Part shown: piece by piece, positions 10,218 through 22,130 of the stretch
How positions within the stretch are numbered: position 1 is the stretch's first letter
Layout: every line of letters begins with the position of its first letter
Assembly: GCA_001584585.1 (NCBI GenBank)
Contig: LSYV01000023.1
Coordinates: forward strand, 1,212,691-1,248,006
Reading direction: 5' to 3'
Length of the DNA stretch: 35,316 nt
Source of the DNA: Gonium pectorale
Lineage: Eukaryota; Chlorophyta; Chlorophyceae; Chlamydomonadales; Volvocaceae
Notes under the pieces: generated by a model
Databases searched by the model: none
Seen by the model: the letters and a program-made list of their open reading frames with translations, nothing else
What the model was told of the DNA's origin: nothing
Program-made: the position numbers and the translations under genes

Positions 10218-13200
10218 ATGCAACCATTGGGTCAGGGCCCGCTGCACGACTACGATGACGACAGCGCCACCTTGTCGCTCAAGGGTTGGGCTGCCCTGGT
10301 GCTACTGCTAGAGGCGGCCGCGGGAATGTACCTTCCGCTGCTGCTGCAGCGGCTACGCTCGCCGCAGTGGTGGCTGTCGCTGCTCAACTGCTTCAGCGGC
10401 GGCATCTTCCTGGCGGCCGGTGAGGCGTTGACTGCTGAGCGGCGTGTGGGGGGTGTGTTTCGGCACACCGGCAGAGTGGGCAGATGTATCACGGTCGCCG
10501 TGAGCGCGCCGGGGCATCAGCTTGGCATGTTGCCGGCCGGGACAGACGGTGGGTGAGGGGCCAGCGTTACACCAAGCGTCCTACACGGAAGGTACAGCCA
10601 GGACCCGGCCAGGAGCACGTGCGGTGCCAGCGGCGGCATTGTGCGCGTCGGCGGCTCTTGGCGCGGTTCGGAGTCGCCTCGGCTCTGGCTCTGGCGGTGG
10701 GAATGCACCGGGCCGGTTGCGTGGATGCGGCAAGGGCGGGTGAAACCTGCAGGAGGCAAACGCCACACCTGGGGCGTGCGCGACGCTCCGCTTTTGCAAG
10801 TCGGCGCCGCCGCACACCTCCCTCCCCCTGCTGTGACTCGCGCCTCCGGCTTCTCTTGTGACAACTCCTTCCAACTCAAATGCCCCGCCTGACCACCTCG
10901 CCGCTTCCCAATGCTCTGACCCCACCGACCTGCCCTCCATGCTGCGTCAGGCATCATTCACCTGCTGCCGCACTGCGCGGAGGCCCAGGAGGCGCTGGGG
11001 CCCATCGGCCCGCACGGAGACTACCCGCTGTACCTGGTGGGCTGGGGGCAGAACAGCGCGTGGTGGTGTGTGGGGGAGGGGGCTTGGGGAGGAACAGTTG
11101 ACTCCGCTCAACGGAGGCTCGACTTGGCCGGGACTGCTGAATGTATGCCAGCCTGTTCCCATGTTCTAAACCTCCTTATGTTCTAAACGCCCCCTCCCTT
11201 TTGGTTTTCACGCACAGGTGCTGGTGGTCGTGGGCTACTGCGTCGTGTTCTACGTGGAGCGGGTGCTGTTCGACGTGCACGGCGAGGGACACACGCACTG
11301 CCAGCACTCCAACGTCTTCAGCCACAGCAGGTGCGGCCCGGGCCGGGGCGGGCTGCGGGATGGCGGCGGGCGGCAGGGGCAACCCGAACGCCAAGCTCGC
11401 GTGGGGGGCAGGAGGGTGCGCTGTACATTGCTGGGGGCCTTTGGCTGCCAGGCTTCTCCGGTCAGGAGCGGGCGGCGCGGGCGACACCGGCTCGTGCCAA
11501 CCGCCACGCCGCGGTGCGGCTGCTGGACGGTGATGCACTGAGGACTGTTAGCGCTTTGCCAGCCGCCGAGCCGCCTGGACGGCTGCCCGTCGGGCCCTCT
11601 CTCGGCCTTCCGTACCACAAGGCTGTTTCGTTGCTTCGCACTCGTATCCGCTGTTTGGTCTCGGGGTTGCTCCGGTCCACATTGTACGACAAAATCCGCG
11701 GAACTTAAACCTTGCTCCCTCGCCTCGCCCGCTCTGTGATCTATGCAGCTACTACCAGGCCATCTCGCACCGCTCCTACCGCCCGCCGCGGGCGCCGGCT
11801 GCGGCCAACGCCAAGGCCCTGCCCTGCGGCACCTGCGGCGGCGCGCTGCCCGCACTGCCCGCCCCGCCGGCGCATCGCCACCACGCCCACCACCCACACG
11901 GGCACGGCACCGACCACGACCACCACCACCATCACCAACTAGAACACGGCAGCGACTCCGACTCTGCAAAGCCGGGGGCCGGTCCCGTCGCGGCCGTGAA
12001 CGGCTTGGCCCTGCTGCCGCCGGCGGCGCCGTTGCCGCCACCGTCTCCCCGCCGCGCTGCCGCAAGGCTGCACGCCGCCGACCACACCCACATCCACCAC
12101 CACCACCATAGCCCGCACCATGGGCACGATCATCACGACCATGGGCACAGTCATGGGCACAGCAGCCCGCGGCGGCAGCGGCGCCGCAGCCTGCTATCCC
12201 AGGAGGACGTCGTCCTGGCGGCGCCGTCGTCGCCGCCGGTGTGCTCCGCCAGCAGCCTCATGCTGGCGGCGCCGCCGGGCGGCGCCGCGCCGGACGGCGG
12301 CCGCCCCAGCGGCGACGGCGGCGGCGGCGACGATGAATCGTGCCACAGTGAGCACACGCCGCGTGCCGTGTGCGTGTGTGTGGAGGAGGAGGCGGAGGCC
12401 GAGGCGCGGCGGCGGCGGCAGCACCAGCGCGCCAGCCAGCACAGCCACGACGGCGAGGCGCACGGCCACCACGGCCTTCACCATCACGACGGCCCAGCCG
12501 ACCATCACCACCATCACCACCATTCCCAAGAGCCCCATGGCCACACCCAGGGGCACGGGCACGACGCTGCCGCTCTGCTGGCGCCGCTCCTCGGCGCGTC
12601 TTCGCCGTCGGCGCCCGGCTCCCCGCAGCCGCGGCACCGCCTGGCCGGCGGCGCCGGCGCCCGCGATGACGTCGACGGCCACGGGTCCTGCTCCGGCGGC
12701 GGTGGCGGCGACACCACCAGCGGCGCAGGCCACACGCACTCGCACTGCTGCCACCACCACCATCACCACCACCATGCCCCCCTCGCCCACCATGCCGACC
12801 ACAACCACCATCACAACCACCACCACGGGGCCGACGCCCAGCAGCAGCACGTGATCAAGCCCCGCTTCCGCTTCATGCACGGCGTGGTGCTGCTGATGGC
12901 GCTGGCGCTGCACACGGCGCTGGAGTGCGTGGCGCTGGGCCTCATCGACGACCGGCCGCAGTTCCTGCTGCTCTTCGCCGCCATCGCCAGCCACAAGGCC
13001 GTCTCGGCGCTGGCGCTGAGCAGCCGCTTCCTCAAGGAGGGGGCCAGCATGGCGCAGGTGAGCGGGTGCGGTCAGGGCGCTAGCTGTGAGCAGGCGGGAT
13101 CGGGAAGGGGAAAGGGAAACAGGGACGGGGTTAAGGAGGAAGCGGGCTGGAGCGTGGGGCAGGCTTGGTCCTTTGTGAATGGAACGAGCTACCACATTGG

Positions 13201-13661
13201 AGGCCTTTGCGTGCGCTTGCGCTTTGTGGCGCGTTTCCGAGCGCGCATAGGCAGCGGGGCAGCGTCGTGGGGGTGGCAGCTCCCGGCCCTCGCACCCGCC
13301 CCTTCTTCGCAACCCACACTGCACGCCCCTAACGACCGCCTTTCCCGGCCATGGTCACCCCCCCCAGGTCACGGCCTACGTGGGTCCGTTCTGCCTGGTG
13401 GCGCCGCTCTCCATCCTGGCCGGCGTGTACGTGGGCCGCGTGGCGCCCATCGCACGGCTGGTGTTCAGCTGCTTCGCGACCGGCACCTTCCTGTACGTGG
13501 GCGCCAGCGAGGTGATCATGGAGGAGTTCGAGGGCGAGATGCGCGCGGACCGGCGGGACATCTCCACCCGCGCCGCGCGCTACCTGAAGTTCGGGGCGGT
13601 GCTGGCGGCGGTGGGGCTGGTGGCCGCCAGCGGGCTGCTACCGGAGCCGGACCACCACTGA
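10218..13661 (+). CDS. ZIP (SLC39) family metal transporter with a giant His-rich loop
   Basis: Imports Zn2+ or a similar divalent metal into the cytoplasm. Exons: 10218-10419, 10951-11036, 11218-11330, 11749-13057, 13368-13661; phases agree, giving 667 aa. TM1 is about residues 22-46. TM2 carries FSGGIFLAAGIIHLLPH (about 59-75). TM3 (about 94-113) is rebuilt across the 11036/11218 junction (YPLYL then VLVVVGYCVVF). The cytosolic loop (about 114-502) is encoded mostly by exon 4 and holds many HHHH, HGH and HDH runs plus Cys pairs. TM4 has the metal-site motif H522-T-A-L-E526, and TM5 has SHKAVSALAL with H549. The last exon supplies TM6-8 and ends LLPEPDHH. Family loops are usually far shorter. 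The donor at 11036 (CTG/GTGGGC) was chosen because it keeps TM3 hydrophobic. An extra 5' exon cannot be excluded. Confidence 0.93.
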
Positions 13662-16600
13662 ATGGAAGACCAGTGAACGCAGGGGAGGCGTTCGTAAGGG
13701 GCGGACCACAGCCGAGAGCCACCGCTGAGAGCCATCGCTGCTGAGTGGTATGGGAACGAATAGGAGGCGGTTCCAATCTGTCTGTTGTTGCTTCGTAGGA
13801 GAGATGGGACGGTGGGGTGATGAGACTGTGTGTGGTTGCGATCGTCGGCGGGCTTGTGCCCAAGCCCGGCCAGCGCTGAAGAGATGGGGGGGCAGGGGGG
13901 TTAGGGTTTCGGGGCGTGCGTGGGGCAAGTCGCGGCCACGGGGCGGGAGGCCCAGTGGGCTGCCGTCCGAGCCTCCGGCTTGACCACAGCTTGGGGCGGA
14001 CGGGCTACGTCAAGGGTTTGTGGAGGCTTGTGGTTGGTCAGCTACGGAGGGTAGTTGGGCCTTGGTTACCTGGAAATGTGGAATGATATTGCAGCTGCAG
14101 GGAGGAAGGCGTAGCTCTAAGGGCAGGATGGTCGGGAGTCTCCGCTTCAGGGGCGACAGGTACAGGGGCCCCTTGCCGCCTGCCAGACCCGGTTCCATGT
14201 GTACAGGAGGAGTGGTGAGCGGAGGAGTCTGTGTATGGGAGGAGGCCGTGCGGGAGACGGTAAGGTCGGCCAGGCGGCGGCCGCTGACTGTTTGCGGGCG
14301 CAGGCGTCTTCCCACCGCCGTTGATGGCGGAGCTGGCAGCACGGGAACTGTCTAGAACATGTTTGGGTTGGTGCATCGTTTGTAGATAAGTGCACATCCA
14401 CAATACGTGTGCAGCTTGGGCCTGCCTGCAAGGGCCCCTCCCGATTACATGCCCAGCTGTGTGCCGCACAAGGCAGATGGTGACAAGTTGAGTGCCTGCG
14501 TGGGGTGGGCCGAGGAGAATAAAAGCGGCTGAGGGTGAGGGCGCTGCAGGCTGTGCTCACCCGGGCTCCCAGCGGCGCCTACACCCTCAGCTCACTGGGA
14601 TGTGCCGTTACGAACACGCATGCAGTAAGCGATGCGACGCAGGAGCTTGCTCGGGCCGCGTATATATTTTGTGGCGGCCGGAAGCTTTGCGGGGATAAAT
14701 GTTGCGTGCCGACGCCCTGATGGCGAGTGTGGTACGCTCCTACCGTAGTACTGTGTGCTGCCCGCCTACCGTATACCTGTGGGTTGCGCATCAGCACGGG
14801 CCGCGCTTGGGGCTGGGGCATCCCTTTGATGCTATGGGTACACCCTTCTCGTCTGGCTCGGTTACCTTTACCGCGTTTCGTCGAGTGCTGCTGCTTTGGA
14901 CCCTTTTAGCCAGCCGTCGTTGATTGCGAGTGGCGGGCGGTGGCGTGGATGGCGCGTCCCCACGTTTGCCGCCCCGTAGTTTCACCTTGTCCGGACGACA
15001 GTGTTCTCTTGCTGGCTCGCTTGCTATGTTTGCTGCCTTTTGTCCCCTTGCTGCTCCTTAGCGGATCCTCCTCGAACGTCCCGTGGGCGCTCTCTTGCTT
15101 GTCGGCGGGCAAGAATCTGAGCCGAGGCCGAGTCTCAATTGCAACAATGATGCGTAGTTACATCCATGTATTACATTCTGGGCGCGTTGTGAAGCCGTCG
15201 TTGCGGGCAGCTGTGCCCGTAAACGATCATCCCAGCCATCCAGTGGCGGCTGCACACGGCGCCCGTCGAGCCGTGGTTGATTAAAGAAGCCGCGGAAAGG
15301 CCCCGGGCAGCCGTTTGCTAACGGTAGTGGCGCCGGAAGTGCGAGCGACCCTGGAGCACAGCTGACGGAGAGGTGAGGGTTCACGTGAGTGCGGAGTGCC
15401 TCCCGGCGCTGGCGACCTCGGGCCTACAGACTTGACCACAGCGACGCCGACTGCACGGCCGATTGTGCTCCCTACTCCGCGGAGCCTCTGAAGAACCGCT
15501 GCAGCACGCTGAGTGGTGCTTGGAGGCACTGCTTGAGGTTGCTGGGCTTGAGGGCGACTGCGCGGGTTTGGGACAGCTGCCCGTCCGTTGGCCATAAGGC
15601 GCCGGCCTAGGGTCATCCCGTGGGGTCATCCCCGGTCTTGACTGGTCGACGCTCCGGGTACGCTGAGCCGGGTGGGTAACCTGCACAGCACAGTACGACA
15701 GGGCAATCCTGTCGTACGTGACGCTCTTTGCAACTTGAGCCGTCTCCTGCCGAAAGCTGGGCATGTAGGCCGTACGGTATGCAGACATCCTTATCACAAG
15801 ACGACGCATGCCGAAATGCCCTTTGCCTTGGGCGGCTGCCTGGTCGGGCCCCTACCCGCGACGCTGCTCCCCTGACGGCATCCTGTATGCATCCTGTGAC
15901 GGACTGGAGCGCCAGCCGGCAGTCATTGCGATGAGCGCAGTGTGGTGAGCTCATCAGCTGCCCCCGACAACCGTAACCCTAGGTGCTAGCTCAGGCAGGC
16001 CAGGCGTCCTCCCGCTGGACGAGGAATGGATTGGACGGCCTTGTTGCGGCCTTGTAAGCGGTCGACGGACCCCGGTCCGCAGCCCCGACACCCGAGGCTG
16101 GAACGCTGCTTGCGCACTCAGCTGACGCAGCTCACAGCCACCGAAGCACCAGGCGTTGAGGCCCGCTCTGCGCGGGAGGGGTTGCTCGGGCGCCTCACCC
16201 CTCACTCAGACAAGGGACGCAGATGCTAGCAACTTATGCGTTTACAAGAGCGGCGGGAATACCGTATGGGGCGCGGCGGCACAGCATGACTACCGGGCCT
16301 GCCTGCGACTTCAGTCCGGAACTCCGGATGCAAATGGACGCCCACCCGAGCGGGAGCCAGAGCTGCAGCTGCGGCTACCGCTGCAAATGAAATTGGGATG
16401 GCCTTGGAGTGCGCGGGGACAGAGCCCTAATGACCGCCTCCGGAGGCACGAGAGCGGGAGCTCTCTTGACAGCAGCAGCCGGAGCATCGGACACATCCAG
16501 AGCTTTGAGGGTTCTGGGGCCTTCTGGCACAGCACGAGGACAGCAGCTAGTACCGGTGGTCTGCAGGTGCAGCAGCTGCAAAGACCGCTTGGATACCGGC

Positions 16601-17485
16601 TTGATGCCCGACCCTGGAGCCGTAGGTACGAGCTGCTGGCGTCCTGTTGCTGGAAGGCACCGGAGCCTTCAGAGCTCTGGGCCTGCCCCCAGCTTGGCGG
16701 CTGCTGTCAGGAGAGCGCTGAGTTTGCCGTGTGGAGCGTACGCGGGATCTTCCTGTGCGATCTGGAACACCCGCACGCACACCCGGCAGCAAGTCCTGCC
16801 GCATTACTGGTTTGAACATAGCAGCTGCGCGGTCAGGTTACGGTATCCGTCGTGTTTGCACGGACTCGCTGCATCTCGGTGGGCAGTGGACCGCACAGGA
16901 GACGGCCACCAAGCTCCCAGGGGCCCGATTCGTGTCACATACTGGACAGCGGCCTAGTCGGGCGATCCTCATGCTCCATCGAGCAATGCTTAGGCCATGT
17001 GCACGTCACGCGAAGGGCCGCAATACCTGTATTCCGCACCGCGAGGCGCCAACCGCGGGCCGCCACAACATGCTCGCCACGGTGATCCGCGGTTCGCGGG
17101 TCCCAGGACCCATGCGCAATTATGCTTGCTCTTGCAACCTTACCCTCTATGATCAGGAGTGCAAAGCGTAGTACACGAGAGCATCCACCTAGCACCAACC
17201 ACCTGGCCACAGGATCGCAAACAACTTGCCGTGCTAAGACACGGCCGTCCAACACAACTCTTATCCAGCACCTCAAAACCACATCTCCCATACCGTCGGT
17301 ATCACGTCATAGCTCCCCCTACTACATGCGTGATGCGCCTGGGGCTACAATCAAGGAGAGATACTCTCGTCCGTGATGACAGCTTAACTGCCTTACCGTA
17401 CCTTTGCCCAACGCAGGTGGCCCCTGGTCTTCGTTCCCTTCCTAGTTCGCTGATGCTGCTGACGGGCAAGATCGGGACTTTCAAT
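13662..17485. other. Convergent intergenic region, about 3.8 kb
   Basis: It lies between the 3' ends of the ZIP gene (plus) and the SET gene (minus) and so includes both 3' UTRs. No conserved protein was recognised; the longest frame (16156-16815) overlaps an inverted repeat and has no domain. An isolated TATATATTTT is at 14661-14670. The main structure is the inverted repeat at about 16461-16715. Confidence 0.5.
16461..16715 (+). repeat. Long imperfect inverted repeat, candidate hairpin (miRNA-like) RNA
   Basis: The left arm 16461-16554 is similar to the reverse complement of 16626-16715, with a loop of about 71 bases that contains its own small stem (GGTCTGCAG against CTGCAAAGACC at about 16558-16587). 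In the best 33-base block (left 16498-16530, opposite 16648-16680), 25 or 26 positions match, and nearly all mismatches are T-for-C or G-for-A in an orientation that gives G-U pairs in a plus-strand RNA. Weaker similarity continues outward on both sides. This fits a hairpin transcript more than a decayed transposon, but transcription is not shown. Confidence 0.6.
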
Positions 17486-20400
17486 TCAGTACGAGAATAG
17501 CTCGGAGGGCGACGAGAGTGTCAACTTCCGCGACTCCCGCTCGACCCGCCACCGCTCCTCCTCCGCCCGCTCCAGCGCCTCGGCCCAACGCTGTCGCCGC
17601 CCCGGCAGCTCGGCCGCGTGCTGCAGCTCCTCCGCATCCGCCTCCTCCCGCGCCGCACCCGCTGACCGTACCCCGCTGGCGCTCAGCCGCGCCCACCGCC
17701 CTTTCAACTCCCGCGCGAGCAGCTTGCCTGCCGTCGGCCGCGGAGCACCCTCTCCGCCGCCGCTGCCTGCGCCTCCGCTGCACCCCGGTACGACGTGGCC
17801 GTCAGGCCCGCCTCCAGCCCCGCCCCCGCCTCCTATCACCTGCTCTGCTTTCGCTGCGGCCAGCTGCGCCTCCAGCACAGCCAGCCGCGCCTCCGCCTCC
17901 AGGCGGGCCCTCTTCTCGGCGTCTACCTGCGCCACCGCCGCGTTCACTGCCGCCATCGCCGCTGCCGCCTGCGCCCGCGCGGCATCCGCCTGCACCCTCT
18001 CCGTGTGCGCTTGCGCCGCTGCCGCGTCCGCCAGCTCCCCTGCCCTGTCCAGCGCCTCCGCAGCGTGCTGCTCATCGGCATGCACCCGCCAGTAGCCGGC
18101 GCCGTAGTCGAGCCTGCGACGGGAGGGCACGGGCCATCGGCCCGCTTGCTGTGACCGGGTGGCAGTGGCTTCTGTTGACGCTGCTGTGGCGGTGGCGGTG
18201 GCGTCAGTCTCGTGTTGATGGTGGTGGTGGTGGTGGTGGAGGGTGCGAGGGATGGAGGCTGAGAGCGCACGGCAGGCGCACCCGGCCCCCTGCTTGCCGG
18301 TTCCCTTGGGTGCCAGTCCGTTCCAAGGGCATATGGCCCAAGCCCGCTCCACCCACTTGAGGTGCGTGCCGCCCGGGATGTCCTGAATCGCCACCATCAG
18401 CGGCACCGGCAGCACGCCGCCCACCTCCGCGGTCACGACGGCGACGTTGGGACCGCCTGTGGGAGAGCCCAGCGAGTGCGGTTGGAGCTGCCATGCACAT
18501 AACGGTAGGCCTGTGCGTGCTTGGTCGGGGGAGGGCGACCACTTCCTTGGGTGACCCGTTCGCACGCCGTGAAGCGGCTTTGGGGGTTGGGGCCCTCACC
18601 TGGGATTGCCCCGCGCCTGCGCATGTCCTCTGTGCTGTGCCCTTTGCCTCACAGCCTTTGCCATGTGTTCTTGTGTTGTGCATGTGGCCGAGGTGATCAC
18701 AAGGTGGCCGATGGGAGCCCATGGCTCGGCCACGGCGACGCTACATGGCTTACCGTCGTGGTATCGCGCGTCCTCGTGCGGTGCGTCGATGTTGACCCGT
18801 GGGTCGTTGACCAGGGAAGCCGGGCACCCGAAACGGGCGGCGGTCACGTACAGGCCGCCGCCAGCGACTGCGCGGGTGCGGTGTGGGGACCCGTGATCAC
18901 CGCTTGAAGTAGCTGTCAGGCATCACGGTACACTGTGCGGGCAGCTGCACGGCACATCTTACCTTTTGTCCCCAGCGTTTCCGCCATGCTCTTGGGAAGC
19001 CGCACCTCGATTGCATACCTACGCGGGCCAGCGAGGCGGGAAGCGGCGCCCAAAAACACTTGCGCAGTGGGAACAGGCGTCATACGACCGGGACGGGTCC
19101 GGCCTATCGTGTGTTGGGCTCCGCAGCACATGCGGCGGCAACGTCTCAGGGAAGATCGAGGCACATTCTCGGTGTGCTGAACATGGCTGAACGCATGCGA
19201 ACATGCGTAGCAGCAAGGCGGGCGCGTGCGAGCAAACTACACGGAAGCCCATGCGACCCAGGCCCGGACCCGTGGATCCAAGGAACACTACGGTATACTA
19301 ACGCCAGTCGTGGTTTGCAGCGCGCCAACCGTGCCTTACAGGCTCGCAAAGCAGTGACAAAGGCCAACCGCAGGCAAGGCTGCAGATCAGCGGCATGCGA
19401 TGCGCACAGCCTTGAGGTGCAAACCGAGCGTAGGCAGGACCGTGCGCGCCCAGTTCCCTCCGTCGCCGCTTCCCTCCGTCCCCGCTTCCCACCGTCCGCA
19501 CTCGGAGGCGTGGCGGGCGCGGTGGGGCCAGGGGCAGGGGTGGTGCGGGTCATCCCAGTGCTGCCGCGGGTCCAGGTGCAGCAGCTTGTCCTGCTCGTCC
19601 GAGCCCAGGAACGCCTGCGGGACATCCGCGGGGGATGCGATGGCTTGGCCGCATATGAAAGACTGTGTCTGGGCGCGAATCGATGTAGGGATGGCGCTGC
19701 TCGCGCGAGGAGAGGGTATGAACGACACTCCGACTGGTTGGTACGCGCTGTATCTGTCTATCGGTTGTGCGCAACACGGCAGTGACCATCGCTGAAACGG
19801 GCGGCCCGTCGCTCGGTCGCGTAAGCAGCAGTGGCTGTGGCTGGCTTTCTCCACTGTGCCGTGGGGCGTAAGATTGCCTGACACCGCGGCCGCGGTGATT
19901 TCCCCACTCGTCACCTCGCCGCTGTAGATCGCGATGAATTCGCCCTTCACCAGGCATTCCCCATGCTTGGTCCGTACGCTGCTCTGGCCCAGCATGCTCG
20001 GGGTGGCGTCCCAGGGAGAGGTGCCGTCCCCCGTGATGGTGACTACCTCCACCTGAAGGCAGGACAGGGTACCATGACGAGGCCTGAAGATCGGCGATGG
20101 ACGGAAACGCCGTGGACCATAACTCCATCTGGATGGCTCCATGAAGACTTTACATCGACTTCACCCCGTGTAGACAGGTGCATACCTATCCAGGCCAAAA
20201 GTACAGGGAGGTAAAGGTGCGGGCCCCAGACCGTGGATAGGCGTATCACGCAATGGGGATGGGCGGGACGGATGTCGGGTTGTGGCCAGCCCGGGGTCAG
20301 CCGCCCAGCCCCGCTTGCCTTGTCCGTTGTCGGCAACGTCTCCGGGAGGCTCTTAAGGACCTTTCGGGGAAGAGGGGATGCTTGTTATCAAAGGCAGGTT

Positions 20401-22130
20401 CATTGCTAGATGGAGCGGCGCACGCATGCCTGAACCCAAGTGTGTCACCAATGGTCGAGGACAGTAACGAGCGAGTGCGGGCTTGAAGGCAGTGGCTCAG
20501 TGCACCTTTCACGGCATGTACGGCTTCAGCCCTTCACACGTAAGCCGACGGCGGCATAACAGCCGCACGGAGGTAACGGTACCATGGCGTCCGTTGGCAT
20601 GCCGTCTCGCAGTTGGCCAGTCGCCCGCATGCGTTGCGCCGCGCCCGCTCGCAACATGTCCTCAAGCCGCTTGGCAGCGCACGCCTGTCGTTGGGGCGCA
20701 GGTCAGCCTTCAAGCAACTGGCAACAACTGGCACGGCCCTGACGAAGCCAGTACGATGCAATGATGTCGCAATGTAGGGTTTGGGGCACGCTGTTGACTA
20801 GGAGGTGCTGGAGTTACGAGCTCGCACCCGCAGCGCACCCACCAGCCATTTTATGGGCCGTCCGGTTTCGTCGGCGATCACAACCAGCGGCACCGCTCTG
20901 CCCTCCCATTCGCCGCTGCCCTGTGAGCGGGCATACAAGAAAAGGCACGGTTGAAGGCGCTGGATGCCGACGACTATCGGAGCTGCCCTAACAAGCAGAC
21001 ACATAGCCGCAGGCGGGCGGGCGTGGATAGGTCCAGGCGGCATGTGCGGGCACGGCGGGGCCTGTCAAGCTGCGCAAGCAGGCAGGCAAGCGGGCGAGGC
21101 CCCGACGTGCGGTCCCACGCGCACTTTTGCCCTCCGCGTTTGCACTGTAGGCGGCGGGGCGCTCGTCATGGCTTTTGCTCTGCTTTCGATGGCGAGAAGC
21201 AGCCGTTCCGCGCTCTTCTCATGGAATGCCATGTTGAGGAGAACGATCGCGCCACCTGCGCATGGGTCGGGGGAGGCGGGTTGGGGGGGCGCTTTAGGGG
21301 CGCTGTACGGCGCTGTCCCCTGGTACCAGAAGATGCAGGACCGCGGGGCGCGGCGCACTCCCAGGTGCAGGACTCGGCGGGGGAGGGCGCCCGTCTCGGC
21401 CAGAGCACCACTGCCGCGGGCTTGTGTGGAGAACAGGCGCGTGTTCGTCGCCCGCCCCCGCGCACGTGAGAGCGCGGTGTTTATACATGCATGCACGGGG
21501 AGGGGAGGCCACGCGCCTTGCTCTCCGCACAGGCCCGTGGCAGTGGCCCCCTGGCCGAGCCAGTCAACCGAGCATGCGTTACATCCCCATGGGGCTCGAC
21601 TCACGGAGCAGGCCGACTCCCCAGCACGACGGCGAGCCGCGCATGTAGCCGGTCACGCCCGCCTGGCAGCTCGCCTCCCGGTACGCCACGGCAAGGTACA
21701 GACTTGCGTGCCCAGGCCGCCGGTTGTCCCACGCAGGCGGTAGCGGCGCACGCTGCTCCCCGTTGCCTGCGTCTGGCGCGGGGACGCGCTTCGCCGCAGA
21801 TTGAGCGAGCGCAAGCCTCGCCGATGACGGTCCTAGTCCAGCTGCGTCGCCGTCGCCGCGTTGAGAAGGAAGGCGTCCGTCTGCTGCCGCCTCGCACACG
21901 AAGGCCGCCTGCTGGTCGCCGCGGCTCTTGTTATCTCGGGGGCAGGCTCCAAGGCGCTGGCGCTTGTTCGCACGGTCCGACTCCCAAGCATCATCACGGA
22001 GTTTACGCAGACCAAGAGTTGGTGATGCAGGCACTGAAGCTTCCGCGTAGTAGGCAGCTGTGCAATCTTTCGTTGCGCAGGGTCCGAAGAGGTCCGCAAT
22101 CGTTATCGGTTCGTGGCTTTCGGGCGGCAT
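17486..22130 (-). CDS. SET-domain lysine methyltransferase with C-terminal coiled coil
   Basis: Predicted SAM-dependent protein lysine methyltransferase. Exons (minus): 22130-21605, 21255-21125, 20920-20843, 20052-19915, 19614-19493, 19018-18963, 18867-18754, 18456-18357, 18113-17486; every junction keeps phase, giving 630 aa. Residues 1-219 have no recognised domain; an NLS-like ANKRQRL lies near 50. SET begins about 265 with KGEFIAIYSGE (281-291), continues through RYAIEVRLP and LYVTAARFGCPASLVNDPR (N371, D372 in place of the usual NHS), then GGPNVAVV, and ends with KLDYGAGYW, where Y425 is the catalytic-type tyrosine. No pre-SET or post-SET cysteine clusters are seen. The C-terminus (about 430-630) is Ala/Glu/Arg-rich, with a coiled coil at about 435-500 and a Gly-rich break. 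Exon 2 may instead end at 21119. The start at 22130 is the least certain point; upstream exons are possible. Substrate unknown. Confidence 0.85.

Noticed and set aside
12194..13324. Long open frame (376 codons) on the minus strand opposite the ZIP gene
   Set aside because: It is the reverse of the histidine-rich exon 4 (Val/Met/Ala-rich shadow) and crosses a real intron; no domain.
14661..14670. TATATATTTT in intergenic DNA
   Set aside because: No gene start follows within a plausible distance, so a promoter call is not supported.
16156..16815. 219-codon plus-strand frame in the intergenic region
   Set aside because: It runs through both arms of the inverted repeat and has no recognisable domain or splice context; open by GC bias.
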